In this document: one piece after another, positions 47,892-58,735 of the stretch
How the letters are laid out: each line of letters opens with the position of its first letter
How positions within the stretch are numbered: position 1 is the first letter of the stretch
Source: Tritrichomonas musculus
Taxonomy: Eukaryota > Parabasalia > Tritrichomonadida > Tritrichomonadidae
Length of the DNA stretch: 64,000 nucleotides
Reading direction: 5' to 3'
NCBI GenBank assembly: GCA_039105265.1
Contig: JAPFFF010000006.1
Coordinates: 3,906,001 to 3,970,000 of the forward strand
Notes under the pieces: model-generated
Databases searched by the model: none
What the model saw: only the letters and a program-made list of their open reading frames with translations
What the model was told of the DNA's origin: nothing
Program-made: the position numbers and the translations under genes

Positions 47892-49462
47892 TCATCTGAA
47901 GCTAGTATATCCTGATGTTGTATTGATTCTTAAACTTGCAGTTGATCTATAATTCTCTTTTCTATTAACATATGTGTTAGCAATGAATTGTAAAGTATTA
48001 ATTTCTATTTTGTCCATCATGAGTTCAATTGAATCATATACAGATTTACTTATATTTTTAATCAATAATGTACCAAATTCATTGAATAATTCTGCAGCTC
48101 TCCACAAGCATATATCAAGAGGTATTTCTTTGATTTCTTCAATTTCTTCTTTGAAAAAAAAAGCCGCTATCTGAACGGCTTGGTTGTATCATTGCTTCTG
48201 TAATATTTTCAACCTGTACTATTTTCAATATAATTATGTTTTCCACTGAATTCTTAAATGACGATGCATAGTCATCTCCATGACAAAATCGTCGAACCAT
48301 CCCGAAAAAGTGCTCTAGGAAATGAGTTCCTAGAGCACCTAAATGAACAGGTTTTGGATCTATTAGAACTTTGGTTAAATAATGTGTTAAAGTCATATAC
48401 TTCTTTATCCAGTTTAAATCATATAATGTCATGAATTTGTTTGCCATTTTTAAAATCATAAATGATGTAATCATTATAATAAGTGCTAACAATGGCAAAG
48501 CCAAAAGTTAACAGCTCAATCCTTTGTGATCGAGTTAGTTCAGGTGTTAACACTGAATTGATTAATAAGTATGAAGGTAGTAGTGCTAATAACAGATCAC
48601 AAAGGATCGAAATTGCATTTTTAATGTATTTTTGAGAGAAAAGCTGAATTGGAAGAGTGTCATCCATTTTCTTAGAGCGAGATTGATCAAGAACATACGC
48701 TGGGCCCCCAATATCAAGGAAATCATTAACGTTAAAGGTTGCTTCATCCTTTGAAAGGCTCGGACATATATAAGACCCACAGACAAGACGATAATGGCAA
48801 CATTTAACTAAATGAAGTAGATCTTCGTAGATTGAATAAATATCAGTATCACTAAAAATTTTACTTAATGGTTTCTTTAAATCATATTCGTATAACTTGA
48901 TGAATTTTAAACATCTTTCTTCAATATAACATAAATATCCAGGATCTCCATCGAAAGATGCTCCCAACATTTCAAATCCTGCTTTTTTGCATTGATCTAT
49001 AACATTATTTAAATCACGAAGTATTTCTTCATTGGCTGCTCCATTGTTTTTTTCCTTAATGAATATTGGAAATGATCTGTTTTGTTCGCTCAAAGAGCAA
49101 ACATAAAAAACAAAAAAAATATCGATGTCAGTTGATGTTAAATCAACAATGTCTGAATCAATTGTAAGCTCTTCAAGCAATCCATCGACTTGACCATCTT
49201 TATGAATTTGTAACTTAGTGTTGACTGAAGCTGCGTCAACGGCTACGACACAACGTTGATCTTCACTTTTCCACAATAATTCTTTTAATTGCTTTATTGA
49301 TTCAAATGAACCATTTAAAATATCACCACCAATACCATATTTTGATCTATATTTTGATTTTATATTTCGGCAAGTTCGCGGTGTTGGAAAACCGAAAAAT
49401 TTGTGAAGCAGATTTGAAAAATATTCACCACACATACTGATCAATAGATAAATGGGATTCAT
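47892..49462 (-). pseudogene. Decayed DNA-transposase gene, P-element/THAP9-like
   Basis: Three adjacent minus-strand frames in different phases (49462-48419 with a real ATG, then 48504-48139 and 48107-47892 with only TTG starts) appear to be pieces of one coding region, so it carries at least two phase breaks. Recognisable elements follow the order of P/THAP9 transposases: VVAVDAASVN, AGFEMLGASFDGDPGYLCYI, DLLHLVKCCHYRLV (the HLxK segment before the RNase H-like core) and GTHFLEHFFGMVRRFC (compare TNPLENFFSxIR). One break coincides with a nine-base poly(A/T) run. Terminal inverted repeats were not found. It is likely dead; another DDE-type superfamily is possible. Confidence 0.5.
48310..48338. 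repeat. Perfect 12-bp inverted repeat inside the transposase relic
   Basis: GTGCTCTAGGAA and TTCCTAGAGCAC are separated by ATGAG. It lies in the frame that encodes GTHFLEHFFG and shares the TGCTCT-x-GG core with the hairpin at 47747-47791. Confidence 0.8.
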
Positions 49463-49712
49463 TTCTTCGATAAAACGATTACCATTACTGGAATGCTTAT
49501 CATTATCTTCTCATTTGATATTCAGACAAGCCAGGTGCTTAAAAAAATTAAGACAAAAAAATATGGTCTTGACTTTTGATTTTAAGTTTAGTGTGATTAG
49601 GCAAAAAACTTCATCTTGAAATATAATTATTCATCTAAACACAGAAGGTTAGATATTAAATAATTACTGCTTAAACTATTCAAATTAACAATTTTACTAT
49701 ATAAAAAAATAA

Positions 49713-50612
49713 TTAGAGCTCTTTTCTTGATTTCTTCATATCTTGATACTTTTCTTCTTGCTCTCTTTTCAGCTTTTCCATCATTTGCTGCAGTTTTTGT
49801 ATTTCTTCTTGGGACATTTTCGGCGGTTTTCTATTTTCGTTGCTTGTATCTTTATGTTGACCTTTTTCCGCTTCTCTTTTAGCTCTTTGCTTAGCTGCAG
49901 CTTCTTCTCGAAGTTTTTTCAGGTCTTTATTTGGATCATGGTCATCAACATCAAAGCTGTTTAATGCTATTATAAGAAATACGCCTAAGAATACAAGAGC
50001 ACCGAGAGCTAATTTAATTGGATGATTACTTACCCATTCAATCGTTTGTTCCCACTTTGAATTTTCAAGTTTTCTTTTTCTTTCTTCAAGAATTTCATTT
50101 AATCTTCTCATATTTTCACGCGCATTTTCTTCATCTTGCTTCTTTTTGGCTTCTGCAAATTCTTTTACAATTTCTTGGGGATCACGAGGAGGAGGAGCGT
50201 CTTTCATTTCAAAACATTTATGCATTTCTGAATATAAATCATCAAGCGAATGCTCATCAAATCCCTTTCCATCAGCACCATCAGTTGAATCTTCTTGTTC
50301 GCGATTGGGCTTATTGGAAGCCATATACTCAAGAAAATGACGCTGGCATTTCATAAATGCAAGGGCCTTTTCTAAATCTTGCTTTTCTTTGTATATATCA
50401 GACATTTTTCCTAATGAAAGTGGGATAAAATGAAGTTCTAAGTTAGCACCTGGGTTATTTTTGGAGATATTTTCTAAAGAAACGCAAACGCTTTGATATT
50501 TGGCTAAAGCTTTGGGGATTTCTTTTCGAATTTGAAGTACTTGAGCAATCTTAAAATTATTTTCTATTGCTGATGAATTTAATATACTTGCTGTATCTTG
50601 AATTAAAGCCAT
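49713..50612 (-). CDS. TPR-like single-pass membrane protein, unknown
   Basis: The product has 299 residues. Residues 17-100 form paired helices with TPR-like spacing (EIPKALAKYQSVCVSLENIS; KQDLEKALAFMKCQRHFLEY). A charged coiled stretch follows (150-185), then one membrane helix at about 200-218 (LALGALVFLGVFLIIAL) and a Lys/Glu-rich coiled tail (225-299). It could be a membrane adaptor or chaperone co-factor with the TPR part facing the cytosol. No family is assigned. The start is the only ATG in the first 60 codons. Confidence 0.55.
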   Translation of the reverse strand: MALIQDTASILNSSAIENNFKIAQVLQIRKEIPKALAKYQSVCVSLENISKNNPGANLELHFIPLSLGKMSDIYKEKQDLEKALAFMKCQRHFLEYMASNKPNREQEDSTDGADGKGFDEHSLDDLYSEMHKCFEMKDAPPPRDPQEIVKEFAEAKKKQDEENARENMRRLNEILEERKRKLENSKWEQTIEWVSNHPIKLALGALVFLGVFLIIALNSFDVDDHDPNKDLKKLREEAAAKQRAKREAEKGQHKDTSNENRKPPKMSQEEIQKLQQMMEKLKREQEEKYQDMKKSRKEL

Positions 50613-50938
50613 ATTTGAAAGTAGATATTAAAAAACGTTCTTTATAGAGATCTGACCAAATAAATATTTAATAGTTTAAATAATTCTAATGAATGCGGTT
50701 TTTATGCTATAATAATCTAAATACATTCATAATAGTGAACTAAACCTTACCTAGAAAAATAGAACGATGATTATTTTTTGTTAATTTGAAAAGCCCATAT
50801 CAATCATAATAATTTTACAACGAATCAAATCAAAACCAATCATTTAAAAGATGTAAAAGATAAAGGAATTATAATTTAAAATCGATAGGAAAATAATTTA
50901 TAAAATAAATAGTATATTATTCCGCATTTGATCAATAT
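50613..50938. other. Intergenic spacer
   Basis: A 326-bp AT-rich spacer between two minus-strand genes, without visible structure. Confidence 0.4.
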
Positions 50939-53335
50939 TTACACAACATTTTTCAAATTAATATGAACCGTTTCACACGATTTAGGAGGTGATGGTACAT
51001 TAAGATCATATTCAGTTAATTGATGAAAACATGAAATTGATTTTTTAGCAAAAAGCTTAATTTTGTTTTCAAAAGAATTAACTTCAGTTTCTAAAGCATT
51101 AAACAATTCTTGCAAGTTATCTAACTCTGAAGGCGATGTTATTGGATACTTTTGCCCGTTTCTTAAAGAATAGCGACATCTACCTTTAATTTTTTTTAGT
51201 TTTTTATACATTCCATTGATTTTTTGAGCCATATCGTCAGTTTGAGCAGTTTCTTTGAGAATTCGAATTTTTATTCTATCAACAAAGTCTGTTTCAAGTT
51301 TAACAAACGATAGCTCTCTCATTTGGTCGCGAATTTTTTCTTGATTTAATGCGATAGTCTGACAAAGATCAGCCAGAATCGATTTAAGGTGATCTTTTGG
51401 ATTTTTGAAAACCATTAATTCTCGTTCTAACATTTCTATTCTCAATTTTACTTGTTTTTCTTTGATTTCAATTTCTTTTGTTTCATCATTCGCTCTTTTA
51501 ATTTTTTCTGTAAATTTATTTATTTGTTGAAGGTATCTTTGCCTTTTTTGCTCTGCTTTTGAACTCATACCAACTGTACCAATGAACTTAGCATAACAAT
51601 CTGGATCTGTAGTTTTTAAAGTTCGAAGAAGAGATCTATAATTGGTTGTTTTGCGATCAGTTGCTATTTGAGCAATTTTTAATTCGAGAGTTTTTTGCTC
51701 ATAGATAGTTTGTAAATTGAATCTGTCATTCGAAACAATTAAATAATCTTTGGTAAACTTGCTATTCTGTTCAATTTGCGCTAAAATGCTTTCAAAATCT
51801 AATATCGGGTCAGTTTCTGTTTCTATGTCGACATAATCGTAATGATCACAAATATCAATATTAATTATATTTTGAATTTGAGATGATAAAGGAGTTGCTT
51901 GACTTCTTCTTGTTATTATTTCATTGAGAACAATTTTACATTTCTCAATTTCTGAAGTCAAATTTGCAATTGAAGATTTTCGAAAAGCAATTTTTGTGGC
52001 TTGATTTTCTAAATATCTTTGACGAACTTCTTTGGAAAAATATCTCATGAAAAACTTTGACTTTATGCTAACATGTGTTTGGCATGATTGATCAACATTT
52101 TTAGTGACAATAGGCTGATTGTCTTTTGCTTCACTGTTTTCTTGATCAGAATTCGAATTTACTTTAGATTTAACTCTGGTATCAACATCAGTTAAAAAAA
52201 CATTAGACGTTAAATTGTGATCATCATCTGCACTATTTGAATTCAATTGATCATCTGATTTTACAGGATGACCATCACTTGATGGTCTATCATTAAAATA
52301 TATTCCTAGAGTATTATGTAATTCTTGCAATTCATGTAATTCATTTAATGCTTTCAAGTATGATTCAGATTCTTTTTGTACCTCCAAAAATAAGCCTGCT
52401 TCTCCAACTTTAGAAAAAAGTCTTTTAATTTCCATTTTAAGATTTTGATTTGTTTCTATGAGAATATTTTGCTTTTCTTTGAGCTTCTCTATTGAGCTTA
52501 TATCACTATCTGCAGTAAACGATTTAATTGCAAGTGATCTTACAGCATCTTGTGAGTATCTCATATGCGATTCTGTGGCATCATGAGTATTATAAAGCTG
52601 CAAAGATGCGTGATTATTTGAATCTTTACGATTAGCTAAATTTGAATTATTAATGCTATCCGATAAATAATCATAATCTGAAGAATCTACCTTGTTTGCT
52701 GGTTTCGCTAAATTTTCTGGATTTTCAAAAAATTCAAGTTTGGATTTATTTTGATCATTAATTTTTTTATTTATGATATAAGTAGAATTTTTATGATTTT
52801 TGTGAAGATTCGAATCTCCTGAAAATGATAAGTTTGAAATAGCAGAAGCTTTGACTTCTGAAATCATTTGGCTAGTTGAGTCTATCTGATTATCCAAATC
52901 GTTATGACCTATTAATTTTTTTTGGCTAGACTTTACCATATTAGATGAAATAATAGGATTATCTGTTTTATTTGAAATATCTGAATTCATTTGACTTGAT
53001 AGAGTATTAGTATCTTTATTACTTTTATTATTTGTTTGTAGTGAAATACTATTTGATAAATCATTTCTTGATAAATGATTATGCTTTCTAATATTAAAAT
53101 CAAAATTGCAAGCATCTCTCATCTTATTTTGTACATCATTTTCGATATTTTTGTTTTGGCTTTCAAGCTCGCCAAAATATTTATATTTTTCATGCAACGA
53201 GAATAATAACTTTTCATTTGATTCGTATATTTCAACAATTGCTGCTCGAAGATGCCCATTGTATCTTTTAAAATCTGAATTTTCTTTATTGAGAATTAAA
53301 ATTGTTTGCTTCAGCTTTTGAATCTCATTACTCAT
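50939..53335 (-). CDS. Large coiled-coil protein, unknown
   Basis: The product has 798 residues. A coiled coil at 1-65 (IQKLKQTILILNKENSDFKR) precedes a long Ser/Asn/Asp-rich disordered region (about 100-265 and again 350-430). The second half (about 430-770) is helical with several coiled-coil stretches (IRILKETAQTDDMAQKINGM). A basal-body or axonemal role is typical of such proteins in flagellates but is inference here. No enzyme motif is seen. Confidence 0.5.
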   Translation of the reverse strand: MSNEIQKLKQTILILNKENSDFKRYNGHLRAAIVEIYESNEKLLFSLHEKYKYFGELESQNKNIENDVQNKMRDACNFDFNIRKHNHLSRNDLSNSISLQTNNKSNKDTNTLSSQMNSDISNKTDNPIISSNMVKSSQKKLIGHNDLDNQIDSTSQMISEVKASAISNLSFSGDSNLHKNHKNSTYIINKKINDQNKSKLEFFENPENLAKPANKVDSSDYDYLSDSINNSNLANRKDSNNHASLQLYNTHDATESHMRYSQDAVRSLAIKSFTADSDISSIEKLKEKQNILIETNQNLKMEIKRLFSKVGEAGLFLEVQKESESYLKALNELHELQELHNTLGIYFNDRPSSDGHPVKSDDQLNSNSADDDHNLTSNVFLTDVDTRVKSKVNSNSDQENSEAKDNQPIVTKNVDQSCQTHVSIKSKFFMRYFSKEVRQRYLENQATKIAFRKSSIANLTSEIEKCKIVLNEIITRRSQATPLSSQIQNIINIDICDHYDYVDIETETDPILDFESILAQIEQNSKFTKDYLIVSNDRFNLQTIYEQKTLELKIAQIATDRKTTNYRSLLRTLKTTDPDCYAKFIGTVGMSSKAEQKRQRYLQQINKFTEKIKRANDETKEIEIKEKQVKLRIEMLERELMVFKNPKDHLKSILADLCQTIALNQEKIRDQMRELSFVKLETDFVDRIKIRILKETAQTDDMAQKINGMYKKLKKIKGRCRYSLRNGQKYPITSPSELDNLQELFNALETEVNSFENKIKLFAKKSISCFHQLTEYDLNVPSPPKSCETVHINLKNVV

Positions 53336-53728
53336 TTTAGGTTTAACGTATAAATTTTTAAATTGAATAAAAATAAAATATTCAAATTTTCATTGACTTT
53401 TTTAGGAAAGTACTCAAAATCTCATAAATAATCATGGCTGCTTGATTTAATTTAAGTTATTCATGCTGAAAAGCTTTATTCTCACTGCTCATACAATATT
53501 TTCTTTTTATCTCTTTTTGTGAATCTGAAATTGAAATTTAAGAAAGACAAATGAATTTAATAATCGAAACCATTTTTTTTTTGATTTCTTTTATAATATC
53601 TTTTTAATTAATGAAAATCAAATAAGTATTTATAAACTCGTTTAAAAAATAGAACACAAATGAAAGTAATAAACAAACGATGGCTAAACGCAGGTGCCAT
53701 CTCTCTCGCTTCAATATTTTTAATTTCT
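53336..53728. other. Intergenic spacer
   Basis: A 393-bp AT-rich spacer between two minus-strand genes. Nothing recognisable beyond AT and T-rich runs. Confidence 0.4.
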
Positions 53729-55333
53729 TCATGAAGTCATATAATTTAATAATTTTTTGTAACTTCTTTGAATATTATCACCATATTTTTGTATATAAAG
53801 CTCAATTACAGAAGCGAGCTCTTCATTCTTATTTCCACTAGTTGCCTCCATTAAAATTAGCGTCATCGCTTTTTCACCTCTATCAGATTCTATACATGCT
53901 CTAATAAAATCTGATGTATTTTGGAAATAAGACGAATCAAGTTCATAAAAAATAGGATTAGCATTTAAAAGAATTTCCATTGAATTCTTATCAAGCTTTT
54001 GGTTCCAAGAACTTAGAAGTGATGGAACAGCATTCGCTATTTCATCTTTTGATAAAATGTCAAGTAAAGGACGACGAGCTTCTAGTACCAATTTTGATTG
54101 TAGTATGTTTGAATAACGCAACAAACCAAGCAAAATTAAATGAGGATTTGTAATTCCGCTATACATGATTGCCCGAGTAAAGCGAATTTGAGCCATCGGC
54201 GAAGTTGCATATGCACCTATTTTTTTAACAATATTTTCGATCATTGAACTAGTGACTTTCTCGGATTTTTGAAGAGATATAATTAATTTTTCAAAAGCAG
54301 TCTGCAGACCATTTTTACGACGAATGATAGCTCCAATAATATCGAGTGGGCATGGATCTTGGAAAGATTGATAATTTTCTTGAAATTCGTATAATATATT
54401 ATTTGAAATTGAGACAAAATAAGAATCATTTACAATTTGCGAATCAGGCTTGCCAGATATTTGACCAAGTAATACAGACTTTGTTCCTTGAAAATCTATT
54501 AATGAAGTAGCTTTTGGTGATGAAATTAGCAAGGTTTGATCAAATAAAGAAAACGAAATTTGATCGTAGCTTAAATCAGAATAGGGATATAAAGAATCGA
54601 TATTTTTTTCTGTAACGGAAAATGATTTTTCATTTGGTTGAAAACTAATTAATTTAATTAATATTTTTTGCGATGAATTTATTGAAATTAAATAAACAGA
54701 ATTATTGCATGAAAATATGCGCTTGAGGATAATATCTGGCGAATTTGGTTTGATTTTAGCTATCCTTTCACATTTATCTTTGGATGAGAATTGAAATATT
54801 GATAATAATTTTTGGTCACAAATAGCAAGAATGTCATTATGAAAACAGCAGTTCAAAATCATGTTTGTTATCCAATATTTTTCATACAAAACAGACAAAT
54901 CGTCAATTGAATGAATTGATATTCCTTCTCTAGAAATCACACAAAAAGAATTTTGAAAAGGAGAAAATACATTATAAACAAGATTATGAAAATACAATGA
55001 TGATAACAATATAGTTGAATATTTTTTCGTCTTTGGGGAAGGAGAAGACTCATCAAGATACAATAATAGCAAAGTTGGACTCTTATTACGATGACAAAAA
55101 ATAAATATTTTTTTGAAGTACTCAATAAAACCTGCGCCTTTTATTATATCTGTTGATGGATTTAGGTGAAAATCGCGAAGAGAATATTCTCCTGAAAAAG
55201 AGCCTGAACTAACAAATACTGTTGAAAGATTTGATGCAAAACACCAAATTGCATTTGATGCGACTATTTTTTTTCCTTCTGGAAGATTTTGTTCAGAAAT
55301 AAATTTAAAAACTTCTTCTTTTTGAGATTCCAT
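53729..55333 (-). CDS. Beta-propeller plus helical-solenoid protein, possibly RMC1/MIC1-like
   Basis: From the ATG at 55331-55333 the product has 534 residues; the open frame extends five codons further upstream only to a TTG. Residues 1-320 consist of short repeated beta-strand segments (for example NLVYNVFSPFQNSFCVISRE; LLSIFQFSSKDKCERIAK), a propeller without clear WD signatures. Residues 330-534 are helical (LDIIGAIIRRKNGLQTAFEK; RPLLDILSKDEIANAVPSLL). The layout resembles RMC1/MIC1, the regulator of the MON1-CCZ1 exchange factor for Rab7, and other coat or vesicle-tether subunits. The resemblance is structural and weak. Confidence 0.4.
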   Translation of the reverse strand: MESQKEEVFKFISEQNLPEGKKIVASNAIWCFASNLSTVFVSSGSFSGEYSLRDFHLNPSTDIIKGAGFIEYFKKIFIFCHRNKSPTLLLLYLDESSPSPKTKKYSTILLSSLYFHNLVYNVFSPFQNSFCVISREGISIHSIDDLSVLYEKYWITNMILNCCFHNDILAICDQKLLSIFQFSSKDKCERIAKIKPNSPDIILKRIFSCNNSVYLISINSSQKILIKLISFQPNEKSFSVTEKNIDSLYPYSDLSYDQISFSLFDQTLLISSPKATSLIDFQGTKSVLLGQISGKPDSQIVNDSYFVSISNNILYEFQENYQSFQDPCPLDIIGAIIRRKNGLQTAFEKLIISLQKSEKVTSSMIENIVKKIGAYATSPMAQIRFTRAIMYSGITNPHLILLGLLRYSNILQSKLVLEARRPLLDILSKDEIANAVPSLLSSWNQKLDKNSMEILLNANPIFYELDSSYFQNTSDFIRACIESDRGEKAMTLILMEATSGNKNEELASVIELYIQKYGDNIQRSYKKLLNYMTS

Positions 55334-58300
55334 ATTACTAAGAAACAATAAACGACCGTTTTTTTGAATAAATTTTTAAAAATTACTGAAATATCTTTAT
55401 CTCATGATTTTTTTTTTTTTTCAATTCAAGTATATTTAACTAATAATATTTCTACCTTATTTGAAGAATTTTATGCATTATTTTATATTTATTATAACTA
55501 TTAATACTTATTATTGCTTTTATTCTAAGTAAAAAAGTTTACATTTCAGGAGTAAAAATGAGAAAAAGCTATAGCTTTCAAATCCAACTATTTCTCTTAA
55601 GAAAAATTCTTTTAAAATAAAATCATATTTTATTTGTCCAATCAAATTTTTTCTGGTGCTAGTTATTTGTTTCTTCCTCTTAAATTTTTATTATAAACAG
55701 TAAATAATGGATCAGCTTTTTTTATTTTTCACTGTAATGGAATTTTTCAATTTGAAATATAAAGTGAGAGAAATAAAGGAGGTCGATTCAAAAAATAATT
55801 AATTTCAAGGGAAAACGATAATAAATTTATTTTGAGAAAAAAATATTTGAAAAAGGGAAATCGATAGGGGATACAACGATAGGAAATTTTCTGAAAATTC
55901 ATTCAAATTTTTTTGTTACTATACTATTTTTTAAAAAATATGATAAATTAAATATGGACTTATAAATAAAAATGAATTATGGGCTGGTTTTGGAAAATAT
56001 CTGTCAGAAGTCGAGATATCACTTTAATTTTTTCTGAGACTCTGTTCAAGAGTTTTGCAGAGGTATTCATGTGAAGTGAAAACTCGTTATTTGATTTTTT
56101 TATTTTTACTTTAATTGAATGAATATTTTATCTTATGAAAAAATATTAAGATTATTTACTTCTATATATCCAATAACGACATTTGCCATTATTGGTTTTA
56201 ATGGATGTTGAGATTTTAAAAACCATTTAAAAAATAATGTTTCATCTATATCTCGAGTCAAATAAATTATTTATGAATTATAAATCAATAATAATATTTT
56301 ATATTTTATTTATAAAATATATTATCTGTTATATATCCAATTTATTAGCCATATATAAATTTAAATGCAAATTTACATTAAAGAATTAAGAAAATGACTT
56401 ATTTCTCAATTGATTTACGAAATAATTATATACTAATTGTACAATATAATAATAATAAATATTTAAATAAATTTTATTATGTAAATAAGTTACTTTATAC
56501 TCTTATTTTAAAGAAAAATGTAATTTTATATTTGGGATTATTTTGAATTATTTTTCATCGTATTTTGGTACGTTATTATTTTTTAGTGATGTGAGATGAT
56601 TATTTTCGGTGAAGTGAAGTTTATAGTGAAGTGATTCTTGAAAAATATAAATTTCCTCATTTTCTTAAAAATATTATTAAAAATATTTTTTATAAAGTAA
56701 AATTATTATTTACTATATTATAAAAATAACTTTAATATTTAATATATTGAAAACCAAAAAATAATCACAATACAAAGCAACATATTTTTTTAGAAATTCA
56801 ATTAAAAATCATCGTTTTATTGAATTTTTCTTTTTTTTTTTTAATTTATCTATTTAATATATAATGTAAAACTTAAATATAAAATTTAAATAGTATATAA
56901 AATATAATATATATTATATATATAAAATAAAATAATATATTAATAAAAATACTACTAGGATAAAAAATGCTAATTATTTCAATATAAAAAATATAATAAC
57001 TGAAAAAGTTAAAAATTTATAAAAAATAAAAATAAAATAAACAAGTGTATCTCTAGAAAATAAATATTTTTTAAACATAAAAGTATTAATAAGTTATCAA
57101 GATATATATACTATAATAATTAATAAAACAAAAATATAATAATATTTATATTTCATCAATTTTTATATAAAAAAAATTATATAGCCTCTCAATTATAAAA
57201 CGATTCTTATTCAGAAAAATAAAAATAGAAATATCTCAAAAATAGGAGTATAAAATTCTTATCCATTAAAGTTCATTCTTAGTTTCAAAATAAAAATAAA
57301 GAAAATATGATCAATATTACAATATTTCGTCAATTTCTCTACATGAATACCTCTAGTTTTGCCAAATTCTTTTTGATTATATTTTATACTACCGTAAAGA
57401 CATTAAAATATTCTAAAATGCTAATTATGATTTTACGAACGCAATAAATAGAGTAATTTATATTTCATCTTGATGTATAGATAATTTGATATAAAATTTT
57501 GAAGAATGTTATAAATTAGGTTTATTTATAATAATAAAATAATATTAATATGAAATATGAAATAAAATGGCATTTTAATTTTGGATATATTTGTAAAATA
57601 TTAAGATGTACAAATACTTTTATTAAAATCATTTTGAATATATAAAAAATATGTTTATAAAAAAAGGATTTTTTCGAAACAGTTTTGAAAATTATGTCAA
57701 TATATTAACTAAATTTTTTGAATATGTTAAATATATTTTATTAATATTGGGTAAAATAATCATATTCATCTTAAATATTCAAATATAAATGTATTTGTGT
57801 AGAAAAAAATTTTCAATAATAAACTATCAATATTTTTCAATATCTATAATATTTTATTCAAAAATTGATAAGCAAAAACAATGGTTTCAATAGGACTAAA
57901 ATTCTATTTGAATCAATCTCACATTTTTTCTTAATAATATTTGAAACATATGATTTTTTAGCAAAATAAGAAGCATTAGGTTTTATTTTAAAACTTACAA
58001 GATGAAAATTTTTAAAAATCAAACAGACCTTCACAAATTTTGCATGCGATATCTCGACTTCTGACAGTTTATATCAATTAAGAAGATAGCATTTATATTT
58101 ATGATATATTTTATATGATAAACAGCATATTTAAAATTGTTTTTATTTGAAAAAACAAATACTATAAATCAAACAGACCTTCACAAATTTCGTAAGTGAT
58201 ATCTCGACTTCTGATAGACATTTTCTTATCAAAGAGGTATCATTCGATTTATTAAAGTTCTCTTGATTTATATTTCCTGTTTTTAATAATTTTTATTAGG

Positions 58301-58735
58301 GCGTAAATTTAGTGACACTTTTTTATCGTTGCATCCCATATGGAAATCGGATTTTCCATCTGATGACTTTTTGAATGGTTTATGAATTCAAAAAGTGGAC
58401 GTGTTTATTAATTTCTTCACAATATTTGAATTGTTTTTTTTTTACTATCAAATATTTTCATTGAAAAAATTTTGGAAAAAATCATTATATCTTAATAAAA
58501 AAAATAGAATATATATAAAAACAAATTGAATAATAAAAAATATAGATACTAATAATTATAAATAATTGAAAAATAAAATGAAAAATAAAAAAAATATTCA
58601 ATGGAGAATCTCGATAATTAATAGAAAGAAAAAAGAAAGAAAAAGAATGAGCAAAAAAGAAAGAAAAAAGATAATAAATAATAAAACAAAAGGAATAATC
58701 AAAAAAAATTATTTAAAAAAAGATATTAAAAAAAT
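55334..58735. other. 3.4-kb gene-free, extremely AT-rich block
   Basis: No reading frame above about 60 codons is visible. The block is almost entirely A and T, with many ATATA and poly-T runs. It holds the inverted-repeat copies at 56001, 58018 and 58168 (listed separately) and, near its right end, two hairpins at 58340-58359 and 58366-58396. The latter has stem ACTTTTTGAAT/ATTCAAAAAGT, related to the stem of the hairpin family at 61.5-62.6 kb. It probably consists of decayed transposable elements. Confidence 0.5.
56001..58216. repeat. ~50-bp inverted-repeat family: one left copy, two right copies
   Basis: A left copy at 56001-56050 (CTGTCAGAAGTCGAGATATC...) and two right copies in opposite orientation at 58018-58067 and 58168-58216 (...GATATCTCGACTTCTGAC/TAG) share a ~22-bp core that is nearly exact. 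The two right copies are direct repeats of each other over about 50 bp (ATCAAACAGACCTTCACAAA...). This is what the ends of a terminal-inverted-repeat transposon look like, with one end duplicated. The enclosed 2 kb has no coding capacity. Target-site duplications were not convincing. Confidence 0.75.
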
